A stretch of DNA of 64,000 bases, taken from NCBI RefSeq assembly GCF_000429005.1, contig NZ_AUBA01000003.1, forward strand, positions 186,001 to 250,000. Reading direction: 5' to 3'. Each line of letters begins with the position of its first letter. The first letter of the stretch is position 1. Made by a program: the position numbers and the translations under genes. The DNA is from Novosphingobium acidiphilum DSM 19966 (GTDB lineage: Bacteria > Pseudomonadota > Alphaproteobacteria > Sphingomonadales > Sphingomonadaceae). Below the pieces are notes generated by a model. The model saw nothing but the letters and a program-made list of their open reading frames with translations, was not told the DNA's origin and did no database searches. Shown piece after piece: positions 1 through 7,628 of the stretch.

Positions 1-98
1 GGGTTGATCTTGCACTTGCCGGCATCATCGGCGCGCGCGGCAGGGGCCAGACCAACGACGAGCGCCAGCGCACCGGCGAACCTGAGATCAATTTTCAT
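1..98 (-). CDS. Secreted protein, N-terminal fragment cut by the window edge
   Basis: An ATG at 98 (minus strand) opens a frame that runs off the left edge. The 32 visible residues begin MKIDLRFAGALALVVGLAP and show a charged start, a hydrophobic core and a plausible signal-peptidase site after Ala-Arg-Ala (ARA|DD). The protein is therefore probably exported. Too little is visible to assign a family. A Cys lies shortly after the cleavage site (about residue 29). Confidence 0.55.
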   Translation of the reverse strand, partial: MKIDLRFAGALALVVGLAPAARADDAGKCKIN

Positions 99-210
99 GA
101 CCTCGAAATTGCCGAAAATTGGCGCAGCCATCAAGCGATCGTTGAACGATTGCTGTCATTGCGGTGGCATCTGTTCGGCCGAACCCACAAGAACGACAGC
201 CACCGGCCGC

Positions 211-993
211 CTACATGGCCGAAATGCCGCCATCGAGCTTCAGTTCGGCCCCGGTCATGAAGCTGGATTCATCGCTGGCCAGGTACAGCACGCCATTGGC
301 AATTTCCTGCGGCACCCCCACCCGGCCCAGCGGGATCTGGCGCGCCAGCTTGGTCATCACCACCTCTTTGGTCAGCCCTGCATTGGCACCGATGCCGTCA
401 AGGATCGGGGTGTCGACAAACGTCGGGTGGATCGAATTGCTGCGGATGTTCCACCCGCGCTTGGCGCAATAGAGCGCGACCGATTTGGACAGCATCCACA
501 CCGCGGCCTTGCTGGCGTTATAGCCGGGCATGGTATCCGATGCGATCAGCCCGGCGATCGAGCTGATGTTGATGATCGATCCGGGCTGGTTGTCGCGCAG
601 CAACGGCAGCGCTTTCTGGCAACCCAGGAACACGCTGTCGACATTGATGGCAAAGCCGCGCTGCCATTCGTCAAGCGTGCAGGTTTCGATATTGCCGCGC
701 ACGCCCACGCCGGCATTGTTGACCAGCACCGACAGCCCGCCCAGATGTTCGGCGGCAAAGGCGATGGCGCGGTCCCAGTCTTCGGCGCTGGTCACATCAT
801 GCGCCAGCGAAAATGCGGTGCCTGCGCCCAGTTCTGCATTGATGCTGGAGGCTTCGGCGGCAACCTTGTCGGCGTTGATATCGGTCAGCAGCACGCGTGC
901 GCCTTCGCGCGCCAGGGTGCGCGCATGGGCCGCACCCAAGCCTTGCGCTGCGCCTGTTATCAGCGCTTTTTTTCCTGCAACCCTGCCTGCCAT
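211..993 (-). CDS. SDR family oxidoreductase
   Basis: This is a 260-residue classical short-chain dehydrogenase/reductase, a cytosolic NAD(P)-dependent enzyme acting on an alcohol or ketone. The nucleotide-binding motif TGAAQGLG is at residues 13-20 and NNAG at 92-95. Asn117 is in the usual helix position, the catalytic Ser is at 144/145, and Tyr158 and Lys162 sit in YNASK. Asp38 at the end of the second strand (LLTDIN) favours NAD over NADP. The ATG at 993 gives the expected family length. It resembles the 3-alpha/20-beta-hydroxysteroid and glucose dehydrogenase branch, but the substrate cannot be read from sequence. A Nudix gene follows upstream on the same strand after 30 bp. Confidence 0.9.
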   Translation of the reverse strand: MAGRVAGKKALITGAAQGLGAAHARTLAREGARVLLTDINADKVAAEASSINAELGAGTAFSLAHDVTSAEDWDRAIAFAAEHLGGLSVLVNNAGVGVRGNIETCTLDEWQRGFAINVDSVFLGCQKALPLLRDNQPGSIINISSIAGLIASDTMPGYNASKAAVWMLSKSVALYCAKRGWNIRSNSIHPTFVDTPILDGIGANAGLTKEVVMTKLARQIPLGRVGVPQEIANGVLYLASDESSFMTGAELKLDGGISAM

Positions 994-1023
994 GCCCGCT
1001 CTCCGTGGTGTTTAATCGTTGGA

Positions 1024-1566
1024 TTAAATGCTTATGAGACGGGGGCCAAGAAACAACAAGAGTCTTGTATCGATGCCAAACCCTTCGGCGCGACGCGCGG
1101 CGATGAACGGCTCGATCGCGTCGAGCGCCACGCGGTGGACGGTGATATCCTCGCCATCCACGCCGCCGCCCGTGCTCACCTGTTCCAGTCCGGTCGCGCG
1201 GAACAGGGTGAAGGCTTCGGTTACCATGCCGGGCGAGGAAAAGAATTCACCCACCACCTCGATCGTGGCGGCGCGATAGCCGGCTTCTTCTTCCAGTTCG
1301 CGGATCGCGGCGGTCAACGCATCTTCGCCTTCGCCGCCGTCATCGTCGCCGACCAGGCCCGCGGGCAGTTCGATCGTGCGGCGCCCCAGCGGAATGCGGA
1401 ACTGTTCGACCAGGATGACATGACCCTGATCGATCGCCAGGATCACGGCGGCGCGGATGTCGCGGGTGCGGCTGACATATTCCCAGCGCCCGCGCTGCTT
1501 CATCACCAGAAAGCGGCCCTGCCAGCGGATCTGTTCGGGGTCTTCGTATTCGCTTTCCAGGCTCAT
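1024..1566 (-). CDS. Nudix hydrolase, ADP-ribose pyrophosphatase-like
   Basis: This 180-residue protein carries a Nudix box core, RELEEEAGY, at residues 89-97 with Glu81 upstream. That arrangement places the metal-binding glutamates. The preceding segment ELPAGLVG and the EQFR strand are typical of ADP-sugar pyrophosphatases of the NudF/ADPRase branch, which cleave ADP-ribose and similar compounds to AMP and a sugar phosphate. The first glycine of the Nudix consensus is displaced by an acidic stretch (DDDGGEGED), a small oddity. The start ATG overlaps the stop of the TPM-domain gene (ATGA), so translation is probably coupled. The exact substrate is not assignable. Confidence 0.88.
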   Translation of the reverse strand: MSLESEYEDPEQIRWQGRFLVMKQRGRWEYVSRTRDIRAAVILAIDQGHVILVEQFRIPLGRRTIELPAGLVGDDDGGEGEDALTAAIRELEEEAGYRAATIEVVGEFFSSPGMVTEAFTLFRATGLEQVSTGGGVDGEDITVHRVALDAIEPFIAARRAEGFGIDTRLLLFLGPRLISI

Positions 1567-2243
1567 AGTTCGATCGGTCCGTCGGGCAATTCGTTGGCGG
1601 GTTTGCTGTCGCGCGGAAAGTGCTCTGCCAACACCAGGCCCACCGCCGCAACCCCTGCAACAACCCCGTCGGCCACACGACTTTCCCGAAAATGGTCGAG
1701 CATTGCGTGCATCGCATCACCCCACACTTCGGGTGCAACTTTGGCCGCGATCGTGGCGTCGGCAACGATTTCGGCGCGGCGTTCGGCCATCGACAGATAG
1801 ATCACCACCCCGGTTTCGCCTTGCGTGCGGCCCTGCGCCGCCAGCCGGAACGCGATCCGCGCGCGGGCGCGAACCCGCGCGGCCTTGATCGGCCCCGGCA
1901 CCAGCAGCAGGCGCAGGCGATGCCAGTGCTGGATCAGCCACATCGCCGCAAATTTCACGCTGGCCACGCCCAGCGCCAGCCCCAGCACTTCGCGCGGGGT
2001 CCAGCGGTGCGCCCACAGCCCCAGCGCACCATCGACCAGATCGAGATAGAACCGTGGCGCCAAGGTCAGCGCCAGCAGGGCCAGCCCCGCCACCGCTGCC
2101 GACCAGGCCAGCGCGATATCGGCATAGCTGTCGGACGCGCGGGCAATCACGGTGACGATTTCGCCTTGGGCGTGGGCTTCGGCAGCGCCGACGGCTGCGG
2201 CAATGCGCGTGCTGTCGGCGGCTGAAAGGATCGTGTCGGTCAT
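1563..2243 (-). CDS. TPM-domain membrane protein (second of pair)
   Basis: I chose the ATG at 2243 (MTDTILSAADSTRI) rather than a longer Ala-rich extension, because it follows the stop of the preceding gene by a single base (TAGGATG). The 226-residue product has a short soluble start, two hydrophobic segments (about residues 45-65 and 80-105) and a C-terminal half resembling the TPM fold. It contains AQGRTQGETGVVIYLSMAER, similar to the strand region of that domain. Such proteins commonly sit beside a LemA protein and a longer TPM protein, as here. The biochemical role is unknown; membrane or envelope maintenance is inferred from family context. Confidence 0.7.
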   Translation of the reverse strand: MTDTILSAADSTRIAAAVGAAEAHAQGEIVTVIARASDSYADIALAWSAAVAGLALLALTLAPRFYLDLVDGALGLWAHRWTPREVLGLALGVASVKFAAMWLIQHWHRLRLLLVPGPIKAARVRARARIAFRLAAQGRTQGETGVVIYLSMAERRAEIVADATIAAKVAPEVWGDAMHAMLDHFRESRVADGVVAGVAAVGLVLAEHFPRDSKPANELPDGPIEL

Positions 2244-2244
2244 C

Positions 2245-3063
2245 CTACCATCCTCCCGAGGCGCCACCGCCGCCAAAGCTGCCGCCACCGCCGGAAAAGC
2301 CGCCGCCACCGCCGCCGCCCCAGTCACCGCCGCCGCCGCCGCCGCCCCAGCCTCCGCCAAAGCCGCCCATCGGCAGGATCATCACGCCGCCGCCATACCG
2401 CCGGCCGCCGCCACGCAGCAGGCGCAGGAACGGCAGCACAAAGAACAGCAGGAAAATGATGATGAACACCACCGATCCCGCATCGAAATGCGGCCCCTGT
2501 TCGCGCGCATAGCGAACCTTGGCCTGCGCGGCCACGGCACGCGCCTCGTCATCGGGCAGGCGCAATTGCGCGATCAGGTTGTCGACGCCGGCGTTGATCC
2601 CGCCGGCGTAGTCGCCGCTTTTGAAGCGCGGCGTCATGTCGTGGCGGATGATCAGGCCCGATATGGCGTCGGTCACGATCCCCTCGAGGCCATAGCCGAC
2701 CTCGATGCCGACCTTGCGTTCGGTGGGCGCCACGATCATCACCAGGCCATCGTTCAGCTTTTTGTCGCCGATGCCCCAGGCGCGGCCCAGCTTGACGCCG
2801 TAGTCCTGAATGTCCTCGCCGCCCAGGCTGGGCACTGTCACGACAACCATCTGGCGCCGTGATTGGGTTTCCAGCGCGGCCAGCTTGGCATCGAGCGCGC
2901 CGACCTCGGCCGGCTGCAGCAGATGCGCATCATCGACCACGCGCCCGGTCAATTGCGGCAGACTGTCGGCCCGCGCCGGTGTCAGGCCCAGCGCCAGCCC
3001 CACCACCAGCAGCGTTGCCAGCAGCGCGGCCAGACGGTGCAAGACGCGCCCGCCCCGGATCAT
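2245..3063 (-). CDS. YgcG-type TPM-domain protein with glycine-rich tail
   Basis: The product has about 272 residues. It starts with a signal peptide ending near PARADS and continues with a TPM domain, recognisable from RVVDDAHLL, a VVVTVPSL strand, GLVMIVAPTERKVGIEVGYG and IIRHDM. It then has one transmembrane helix (VVFIIIFLLFFVLPFL) and ends in a tail of about 50 residues that is almost only Gly, Ser, Phe and Trp. The family is anchored in the inner membrane with the TPM domain outside the cytoplasm. The ATG at 3063 was preferred over TTG at 3072, which would overlap lemA. It forms a transcription unit with LemA upstream and a second TPM protein downstream. The function of the LemA/TPM pair is not settled. 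Confidence 0.85.
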   Translation of the reverse strand: MIRGGRVLHRLAALLATLLVVGLALGLTPARADSLPQLTGRVVDDAHLLQPAEVGALDAKLAALETQSRRQMVVVTVPSLGGEDIQDYGVKLGRAWGIGDKKLNDGLVMIVAPTERKVGIEVGYGLEGIVTDAISGLIIRHDMTPRFKSGDYAGGINAGVDNLIAQLRLPDDEARAVAAQAKVRYAREQGPHFDAGSVVFIIIFLLFFVLPFLRLLRGGGRRYGGGVMILPMGGFGGGWGGGGGGGDWGGGGGGGFSGGGGSFGGGGASGGW

Positions 3064-3068
3064 CGCGG

Positions 3069-3752
3069 TCAATTGCCGGTCTTTTTGGCGGGGCTGGCCG
3101 TGGCGTTGTCGTTGGCGGACCTGGTCGCAGTGGCAGGCGCAGTGCCCCCGTCAAAGCTGACCGACGGGGCGGTGTCGGCGCCCGGCGTGGTCGCGGTGAA
3201 CGGCACCATCGGCTTTGCGCCATAGATCACATTGGCGGCAATCACCGCGGGAAAGGTGCGGATCGTCACGTTGTATTGCCGCACCGCCTCGTTGTAATCG
3301 CGCCGCGCCACGGTGATACGGTTTTCGGTGCCTTCCAGCTGGCTTTGCAGCGCCAGGAAATTCTCGTTCGATTTCAGGTTGGGATAGGCCTCGACCGAGG
3401 CCAGCAACCGGCCAAGACCCTGCGACAGCTGGCCCTGAGCGGCCTGAAACTTGGCGACCTTGTCGGGGTCGGTCACATCGTCGGCCGAAATCTTGATCTG
3501 CGTTGCCGCAGCGCGTGCCTCGGTCACTTTGGTCAGAGTGTCCTGTTCCTGCTTGGCATAGCCTTTGACCGTGGCCACCAGGTTGGGGATCAGGTCCGAT
3601 CGGCGCTGGTACTGGCTTTGCACATCGGCCCACTTCGCCTTGGCGTTTTCCTGCGCGGTGGGGATCGAATTGACCCCGCATCCCGCCAGCGATGCGGCAG
3701 CGGCGGCAACAACGGCAAGACGGGCGATACGGCTGAACAGACGAGCGGCCAT
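3069..3752 (-). CDS. lemA: LemA family lipoprotein
   Basis: This is a 227-residue LemA protein. The ATG at 3752 follows AAGGAAAG and starts a lipoprotein signal with the lipobox LAGC, so the mature protein should be lipidated at Cys. The body shows the family pattern: ENAKAKWADVQSQYQRRSDL, NLVATVKGYAKQE and a coiled-coil helical region. LVASVEAYPNLKSNENFLAL is the most conserved LemA block, followed by ENRITVARRDYNEAVRQYN. The C-terminal 50 residues are low-complexity. LemA proteins are helical-bundle envelope proteins of uncertain function, usually encoded with TPM-domain proteins as here. Confidence 0.92.
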   Translation of the reverse strand: MAARLFSRIARLAVVAAAAASLAGCGVNSIPTAQENAKAKWADVQSQYQRRSDLIPNLVATVKGYAKQEQDTLTKVTEARAAATQIKISADDVTDPDKVAKFQAAQGQLSQGLGRLLASVEAYPNLKSNENFLALQSQLEGTENRITVARRDYNEAVRQYNVTIRTFPAVIAANVIYGAKPMVPFTATTPGADTAPSVSFDGGTAPATATRSANDNATASPAKKTGN

Positions 3753-3952
3753 GAGCGTGGACTTTCCTTTTCGGCGGGCGTGCGGTCGAGCGGCCCGCCG
3801 CATGAGATGGCCCCCGTCTGATACCGCTTCAAGCGCATCCCGTCGATGGCGGTATGCGGTTTGTCGGATCAGTTCATGCTTGCGACCGGCAGGGCCCGGT
3901 GGCAAGCAGGCCTGGGGTTAATCGACGTTAATCTATTGTGGGGGTGTTTCAA

Positions 3953-4396
3953 ATGGCGCTGATCAGCGAATTCAAGACATTTATTGCCCGTGGCAACGTG
4001 CTCGACCTGGCGGTCGGTGTGATCATCGGCGCCGCATTCGGCAAGATCGTGACATCTTTGACCGAAGACATGATCATGCCGGTGGTGGGTCTTTTGACCG
4101 GGGGGATCAACTTTTCCAACAAGTTTGTCGTGCTGGGCAATATCCCTGCCACGTACAAGGGGTCGCTTGGCGACTATGCCGCGTTGAAGGCGGCGGGCGT
4201 GGCCATGTTCGGCTATGGCGCGTTCGTCACGCAAGTGATCAACTTTGTGTTGATGGCCTTTGTCATCTTTCTCATGGTCCATTTCGTGTCAAAGGCCATG
4301 CCGAAACCCGCCGAAGCACCGCCCGCGCCGCCGCCGGGCCCAAGCGAAGTCGACCTTCTGACCGAAATTCGCGACGCGCTGAAATCACGCGGCTGA
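3953..4396 (+). CDS. mscL: Large-conductance mechanosensitive channel
   Basis: MscL forms a homopentameric inner-membrane pore that opens under membrane tension and releases solutes on osmotic downshock. The 147-residue protein has the N-terminal amphipathic helix ([20 protein letters not shown]). TM1 includes [12 protein letters not shown], the periplasmic loop is [16 protein letters not shown]2 is [15 protein letters not shown], and the C-terminal helix is [15 protein letters not shown]. The ATG at 3953 was chosen over an upstream GTG because it gives the canonical MALISEF start and lies after a G-rich stretch. The linker before the last helix is rich in Pro and Ala. A strong hairpin follows the gene. 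Confidence 0.97.
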   Translation: MALISEFKTFIARGNVLDLAVGVIIGAAFGKIVTSLTEDMIMPVVGLLTGGINFSNKFVVLGNIPATYKGSLGDYAALKAAGVAMFGYGAFVTQVINFVLMAFVIFLMVHFVSKAMPKPAEAPPAPPPGPSEVDLLTEIRDALKSRG

Positions 4397-4423
4397 GCGT
4401 ATCGCGGCAGGTCGAAAGCGGGA

Positions 4424-4460
4424 GGGGGTGGGCCAACGTGGTCCGCCCCCCTTTCCTTTT
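4424..4460 (+). terminator. Rho-independent terminator after mscL
   Basis: A 12-bp stem (4424-4435 with 4439-4450, including two G-U pairs) closes a three-base loop and is followed by CTTTCCTTTT. It lies between mscL and ssrA and would separate their transcripts. Confidence 0.75.
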
Positions 4461-4480
4461 GGCGACAAGTGCCTATATGC

Positions 4481-4840
4481 GGTGGTGCCGGTTTCGACCG
4501 GCTATGGCGATAAAGTGTGACGTGCAATAGGCGCAGCGGACCCGGGGGCGGTACCCGGCGGCTCCACCACCTTTTCCGTTCGTCGCAACGGAACAGATGA
4601 CGGGGCCGAACTAGGATCGACGTGTGTTGAAAAGCGTTATTTTTGCTCGGGCTGAGTAACCCGTTCAAGGCTCAAAACCCACAAGTGCCAACGATAACGA
4701 AGCACTCGCAATCGCCGCGTAATCTGACGGCCTAACGGCCAGATTTTACAAGGCGCAAGCGCGGTTGGACCCACCGGGCAACAGAAGGGATACCAGGGGT
4801 TGGGGGCGTACCCGGCAACAGAAACGCCCCACCGTGTTTG
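4481..4840 (+). ncRNA. ssrA: tmRNA, circularly permuted two-piece form
   Basis: tmRNA rescues stalled ribosomes by acting as tRNA-Ala and then as a short mRNA. Here the 3' acceptor piece comes first and ends in CCA at 4567-4569. The coding piece starts at 4602. The acceptor stem can be drawn exactly: GGGGCCG at 4602-4608 pairs with CGGCTCC at 4559-4565 with one G-U pair. The T-arm is CCGGG/CCCGG, just before it. A 32-base linker (4570-4601) would be removed in processing. The tag frame lies at 4687-4722, followed by a stem (TCTGACGGCC...GGCCAGA) and a G/C-rich pseudoknot-like segment. The permuted order is typical of alphaproteobacteria. The outer ends are approximate. Confidence 0.93.
4687..4722 (+). 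other. tmRNA proteolysis tag reading frame
   Basis: The codons GCC AAC GAT AAC GAA GCA CTC GCA ATC GCC GCG TAA encode ANDNEALAIAA and a stop. The ANDN start matches alphaproteobacterial tags, and the small hydrophobic end with a terminal Ala-Ala is the ClpXP-type degradation signal. The first GCC is the likely resume codon. Confidence 0.9.
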
Positions 4841-4901
4841 CGCGCGCGCCGCGCGCGGCAGACCTCCCGCCCTGCCTCCAAACAAATTCCCTTAATGCAA
4901 T

Positions 4902-5159
4902 TCAGCGCGCATCCGCGCGTTGCGCCTGGTCAGGTTTGGCGTTGGGGGTCTGGCGTTCGTATTTCAGGGCGTCGAGGATCTTGGCACCGGCCATGAACAC
5001 GGCGACCATGGCCGCGGCGAACAGCAGCCGGCCCTGATAGCCGGGCCAGGTTTCCAGATAGTGCTTGCCGCGCTCGGCCGCGCCCAGCGCAAGCGCATAG
5101 ATGATCGCAAACGCCTCGATCCGGTTCTTGATGATGAACAGCCGGGCGATCTTGCGCAT
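4902..5159 (-). CDS. Small conserved-looking membrane protein
   Basis: The frame encodes 85 residues from ATG 5159 (MRKIARLFIIKNRIEAFAII); an ATG at 5183 would add eight residues, and neither start has a clear ribosome site. There are two hydrophobic stretches, IEAFAIIYALALGAAER and LLFAAAMVAVFMAGAKI, and a charged C-terminus. The composition and position fit a small inner-membrane protein of unknown function. It lies between ssrA and astB on the minus strand. Confidence 0.6.
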   Translation of the reverse strand: MRKIARLFIIKNRIEAFAIIYALALGAAERGKHYLETWPGYQGRLLFAAAMVAVFMAGAKILDALKYERQTPNAKPDQAQRADAR

Positions 5160-5315
5160 TATCGTTTTTGTCCGGTCAAACATGGTTCAGCAAGATGACA
5201 CGTCAGCAAGCATCGTGCCAGTGGCGTATTTGCCCGATCGCTTCGCGGTAAACCTTTGCTAACTGTAAACCGGGTCGACGCTGGTGGGCGGCGCTGTGCA
5301 ATCGGTCGCCGCCGC

Positions 5316-6575
5316 CTAGGCCAGTTCGTCCAGTCCCGCCACATCGAGCAAGGCACCGCGCGCATGACGCACGGTCTGTGCCAGCGTTTCGCTGCCAAGG
5401 TCTGCCGGGTCGATCTGTTCGGGCCAGGTCTGTGCCACCACGGCCGACAGCGCGTCGATACGTGCGGGATCGAGCAGGAACCGCGCGTCGACCGTGGCGG
5501 GATCGGCCACCACGCGCAGGCGCAGGCACGCAGGTCCGCCGCCATTTGCCATCGACTGGCGCACATCGACCGGCAGCACGCGGCGGATCGGGCCGTTCGA
5601 TGCCAGCATCGTATTCAGCCAGCCGCGCACGGCGGGCATGTCCCAGGCTTCGGTCGGGATCACCAGGCCCATCGCGCCATCGGGCAGGGTCAGCAACTGC
5701 GCGTTGAACAGATAGGATTTGATCGCATCGGCCAGGCTGACTGCGCTGGTCGGCACGACCACGATCTCGGCTTCGGGCAGCATTGCGCGGATCGCGGCAT
5801 ATGTGCCTTCCGGGTCGGCAAAGGCGGCTTCGTGCGCAAACAGCACGCGTTCGTTGGCCACTGCCACGACATCGTTGTGGAATGCGCCCGCCGCGATCGC
5901 CTCGGCCGATTGTTCGATAAACAGCGTGCGCGCAGGGTCCAGCCCGTGCAGGCGGGCCACAGCGCGGCTGGCCTGTTCGTGCTGGCGTGCGGGAAACGGC
6001 CCGCCGGGGCGGCCATAGACGAACAGTTCGATCCCGCGCGCGTCATGGCGTGCGGCCATGCGCATGTGATTGGCAGCGCCCTCGTCGCCAAAACAGGCCG
6101 GCACCGCATCGTGCACGGCAAAGCGGGATGCATCGGCAAAGGCCAGCCGCAACTGGCGCACGGTATCGGGCCATTCGATCGAGCGGTGCGGCATCGTTAC
6201 CAGATTGGCCGCGGTCAGATGGCACCGGCCATCGGCAGTGTCGGGCGCGGGCGATACGGTGGCGGCATTGGCGGTCCACATTGCGCTGGCCGACCAGGCC
6301 GCCGCGCGCAGCCGGGCTTCCGCCCCGTCATGCGGCGTGCCCAGACCCAGCGCCGCCGAAAATCCGGCATCGGGTCGGGGCAGCGGCGCAAAAAACCCCT
6401 GCGCCAGCCCCAGCGCCAGATTGTGGCGCATCTTGTCCAGCCCCTGCAGTGCGGCGCCGCGCGGATAGGACGGATCGCCGCCATGGCTGGCCGAGGCCAG
6501 ATTGCCCAGGCTGAGGCCGGCATAGTTGTGGCTGGGGCCAACCAGGCCGTCGAAATTGATTTCCACCAGGGTCAT
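5316..6575 (-). CDS. astB: N-succinylarginine dihydrolase
   Basis: AstB hydrolyses N2-succinylarginine to N2-succinylornithine, CO2 and two ammonia, the second step of the arginine succinyltransferase pathway. The 419-residue length is close to the usual size. The family signature at the start (EINFDGLVGPSHNYAGLS) is intact, as are RHNLALG-like and MWTANAATVSP blocks. The segment NGGGPACLRLRVV, which holds the nucleophilic Cys at about residue 349, is also intact. It belongs to the amidinotransferase-like alpha/beta propeller superfamily. It lies 12 bp downstream of astA in the same operon. Confidence 0.96.
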   Translation of the reverse strand: MTLVEINFDGLVGPSHNYAGLSLGNLASASHGGDPSYPRGAALQGLDKMRHNLALGLAQGFFAPLPRPDAGFSAALGLGTPHDGAEARLRAAAWSASAMWTANAATVSPAPDTADGRCHLTAANLVTMPHRSIEWPDTVRQLRLAFADASRFAVHDAVPACFGDEGAANHMRMAARHDARGIELFVYGRPGGPFPARQHEQASRAVARLHGLDPARTLFIEQSAEAIAAGAFHNDVVAVANERVLFAHEAAFADPEGTYAAIRAMLPEAEIVVVPTSAVSLADAIKSYLFNAQLLTLPDGAMGLVIPTEAWDMPAVRGWLNTMLASNGPIRRVLPVDVRQSMANGGGPACLRLRVVADPATVDARFLLDPARIDALSAVVAQTWPEQIDPADLGSETLAQTVRHARGALLDVAGLDELA

Positions 6576-6587
6576 TTGCGTCGGGTC

Positions 6588-7628
6588 CTATCGCGCCACA
6601 TGCCACACGGTGTCGCCCACGCTGACATCCAGCGCCTGCGCCGCCAGCGGATCGAGCACCACGCTGCTGTCGCCATCGGCGGCAATTTCGCCATAGGCGC
6701 AGCGGAAATCGCCCAGGCGACCGGTCGCGATCAGCGCGCGGGTGTGCACCGCGCTGCTTTCGGGCGCGCGCACATGCGTAACGGTGGCGGCGCGCGCGGC
6801 GGCGATCGAGCGCACCCGGTCGGTGCGCGCGGTCATCGTCGGGCCTCCGTCAAAGATATCGACATAGCCTTCGGCGTGAAAACCTTCTTCTTCCAGCATG
6901 CGCATCGCCGCGCGGCCGGTCGGGTGGGGCAGGCCGATCACCTGCCGCGCGGATTCGGGCAGCATCGAGACATAGACCGGATGTTTGGGCATCAGATCGG
7001 CGATGAACTGGTGACCGTTGATCGCGTTGAAATAGTCGGCTTCTTGAAAGCTCATGCCGAAAAACCGCCCGGCGACCCCATCCCAGAACGGTGATCCTGC
7101 GCGTTCGTCGATGATCCCGCGCAATTCCGCCAGGATGCGGTCGGCAAAACGCTGGCGGTGCATGGCGATGAACAAATACCGGCTGCGCGCCAGCAGCATG
7201 CCAAGCCCGCCCGCGCGCTCGCCCGGATGCAGGAACAGCCCGCCAACTTCGCTCGATCCTTCCAGATCGGTTACCAGATTCAGCAATTCGGCGCGGAATG
7301 TGCGGCCCAGTTCCTTGGAGTGCTGGGTCAGCGTGGCAATGCGGTACGAATAGAACGGTATTTGCTGCCCCACGCACGTAAAGATCTGCGCGGTGCCGCG
7401 CACTTCGCCCGTGGCGGTGTCTTCCAGCACCAGCACGAACAGTTCGTCCTTCACCTGGCGCGGATCGCCATCGTCGGTGTTGCCGAAAGCCGCCGCGGTA
7501 CGATCAAGCTTGGCGGTCAGCGCCTTGCGATCGGGCGGCAGGTTGGTGAAACCGCCGCCGGTCAGCTTGGCCATGTCATACAAGTGCTGAAGATCGGTCG
7601 GTTGCGCCGCGCGAATGCGAAAGGTCAT
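6588..7628 (-). CDS. astA: Arginine N-succinyltransferase
   Basis: AstA transfers succinyl from succinyl-CoA to the alpha-amino group of arginine, the first step of the AST catabolic route. The 346-residue product opens with FRIRAAQPTDLQHLYDMAKLTGGGFTNLP (family opening shown in part at residues 3-22) and keeps the segments ELFVLVLED, GTAQIF, VGGLFLHPGERAGGLG and FWDGVAGRFFGMSF. These mark the GNAT-like succinyltransferase family. A single chain of this length corresponds to the enterobacterial type rather than the two-subunit AruF/AruG form. The gene starts four bases inside the end of the M20 gene (ATGA), so M20-astA-astB is one coupled operon. Confidence 0.95.
   Translation of the reverse strand: MTFRIRAAQPTDLQHLYDMAKLTGGGFTNLPPDRKALTAKLDRTAAAFGNTDDGDPRQVKDELFVLVLEDTATGEVRGTAQIFTCVGQQIPFYSYRIATLTQHSKELGRTFRAELLNLVTDLEGSSEVGGLFLHPGERAGGLGMLLARSRYLFIAMHRQRFADRILAELRGIIDERAGSPFWDGVAGRFFGMSFQEADYFNAINGHQFIADLMPKHPVYVSMLPESARQVIGLPHPTGRAAMRMLEEEGFHAEGYVDIFDGGPTMTARTDRVRSIAAARAATVTHVRAPESSAVHTRALIATGRLGDFRCAYGEIAADGDSSVVLDPLAAQALDVSVGDTVWHVAR

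Noticed and set aside
4481..4569. The tmRNA acceptor piece as an ordinary tRNA gene
   Set aside because: It lacks a 5' acceptor strand and anticodon arm; the pairing strand lies downstream at 4602-4608, as in permuted tmRNA.
5256..7094. A 612-codon open frame on the plus strand over astA/astB
   Set aside because: Antisense to two well-supported enzymes, without a signal, motif or plausible start.
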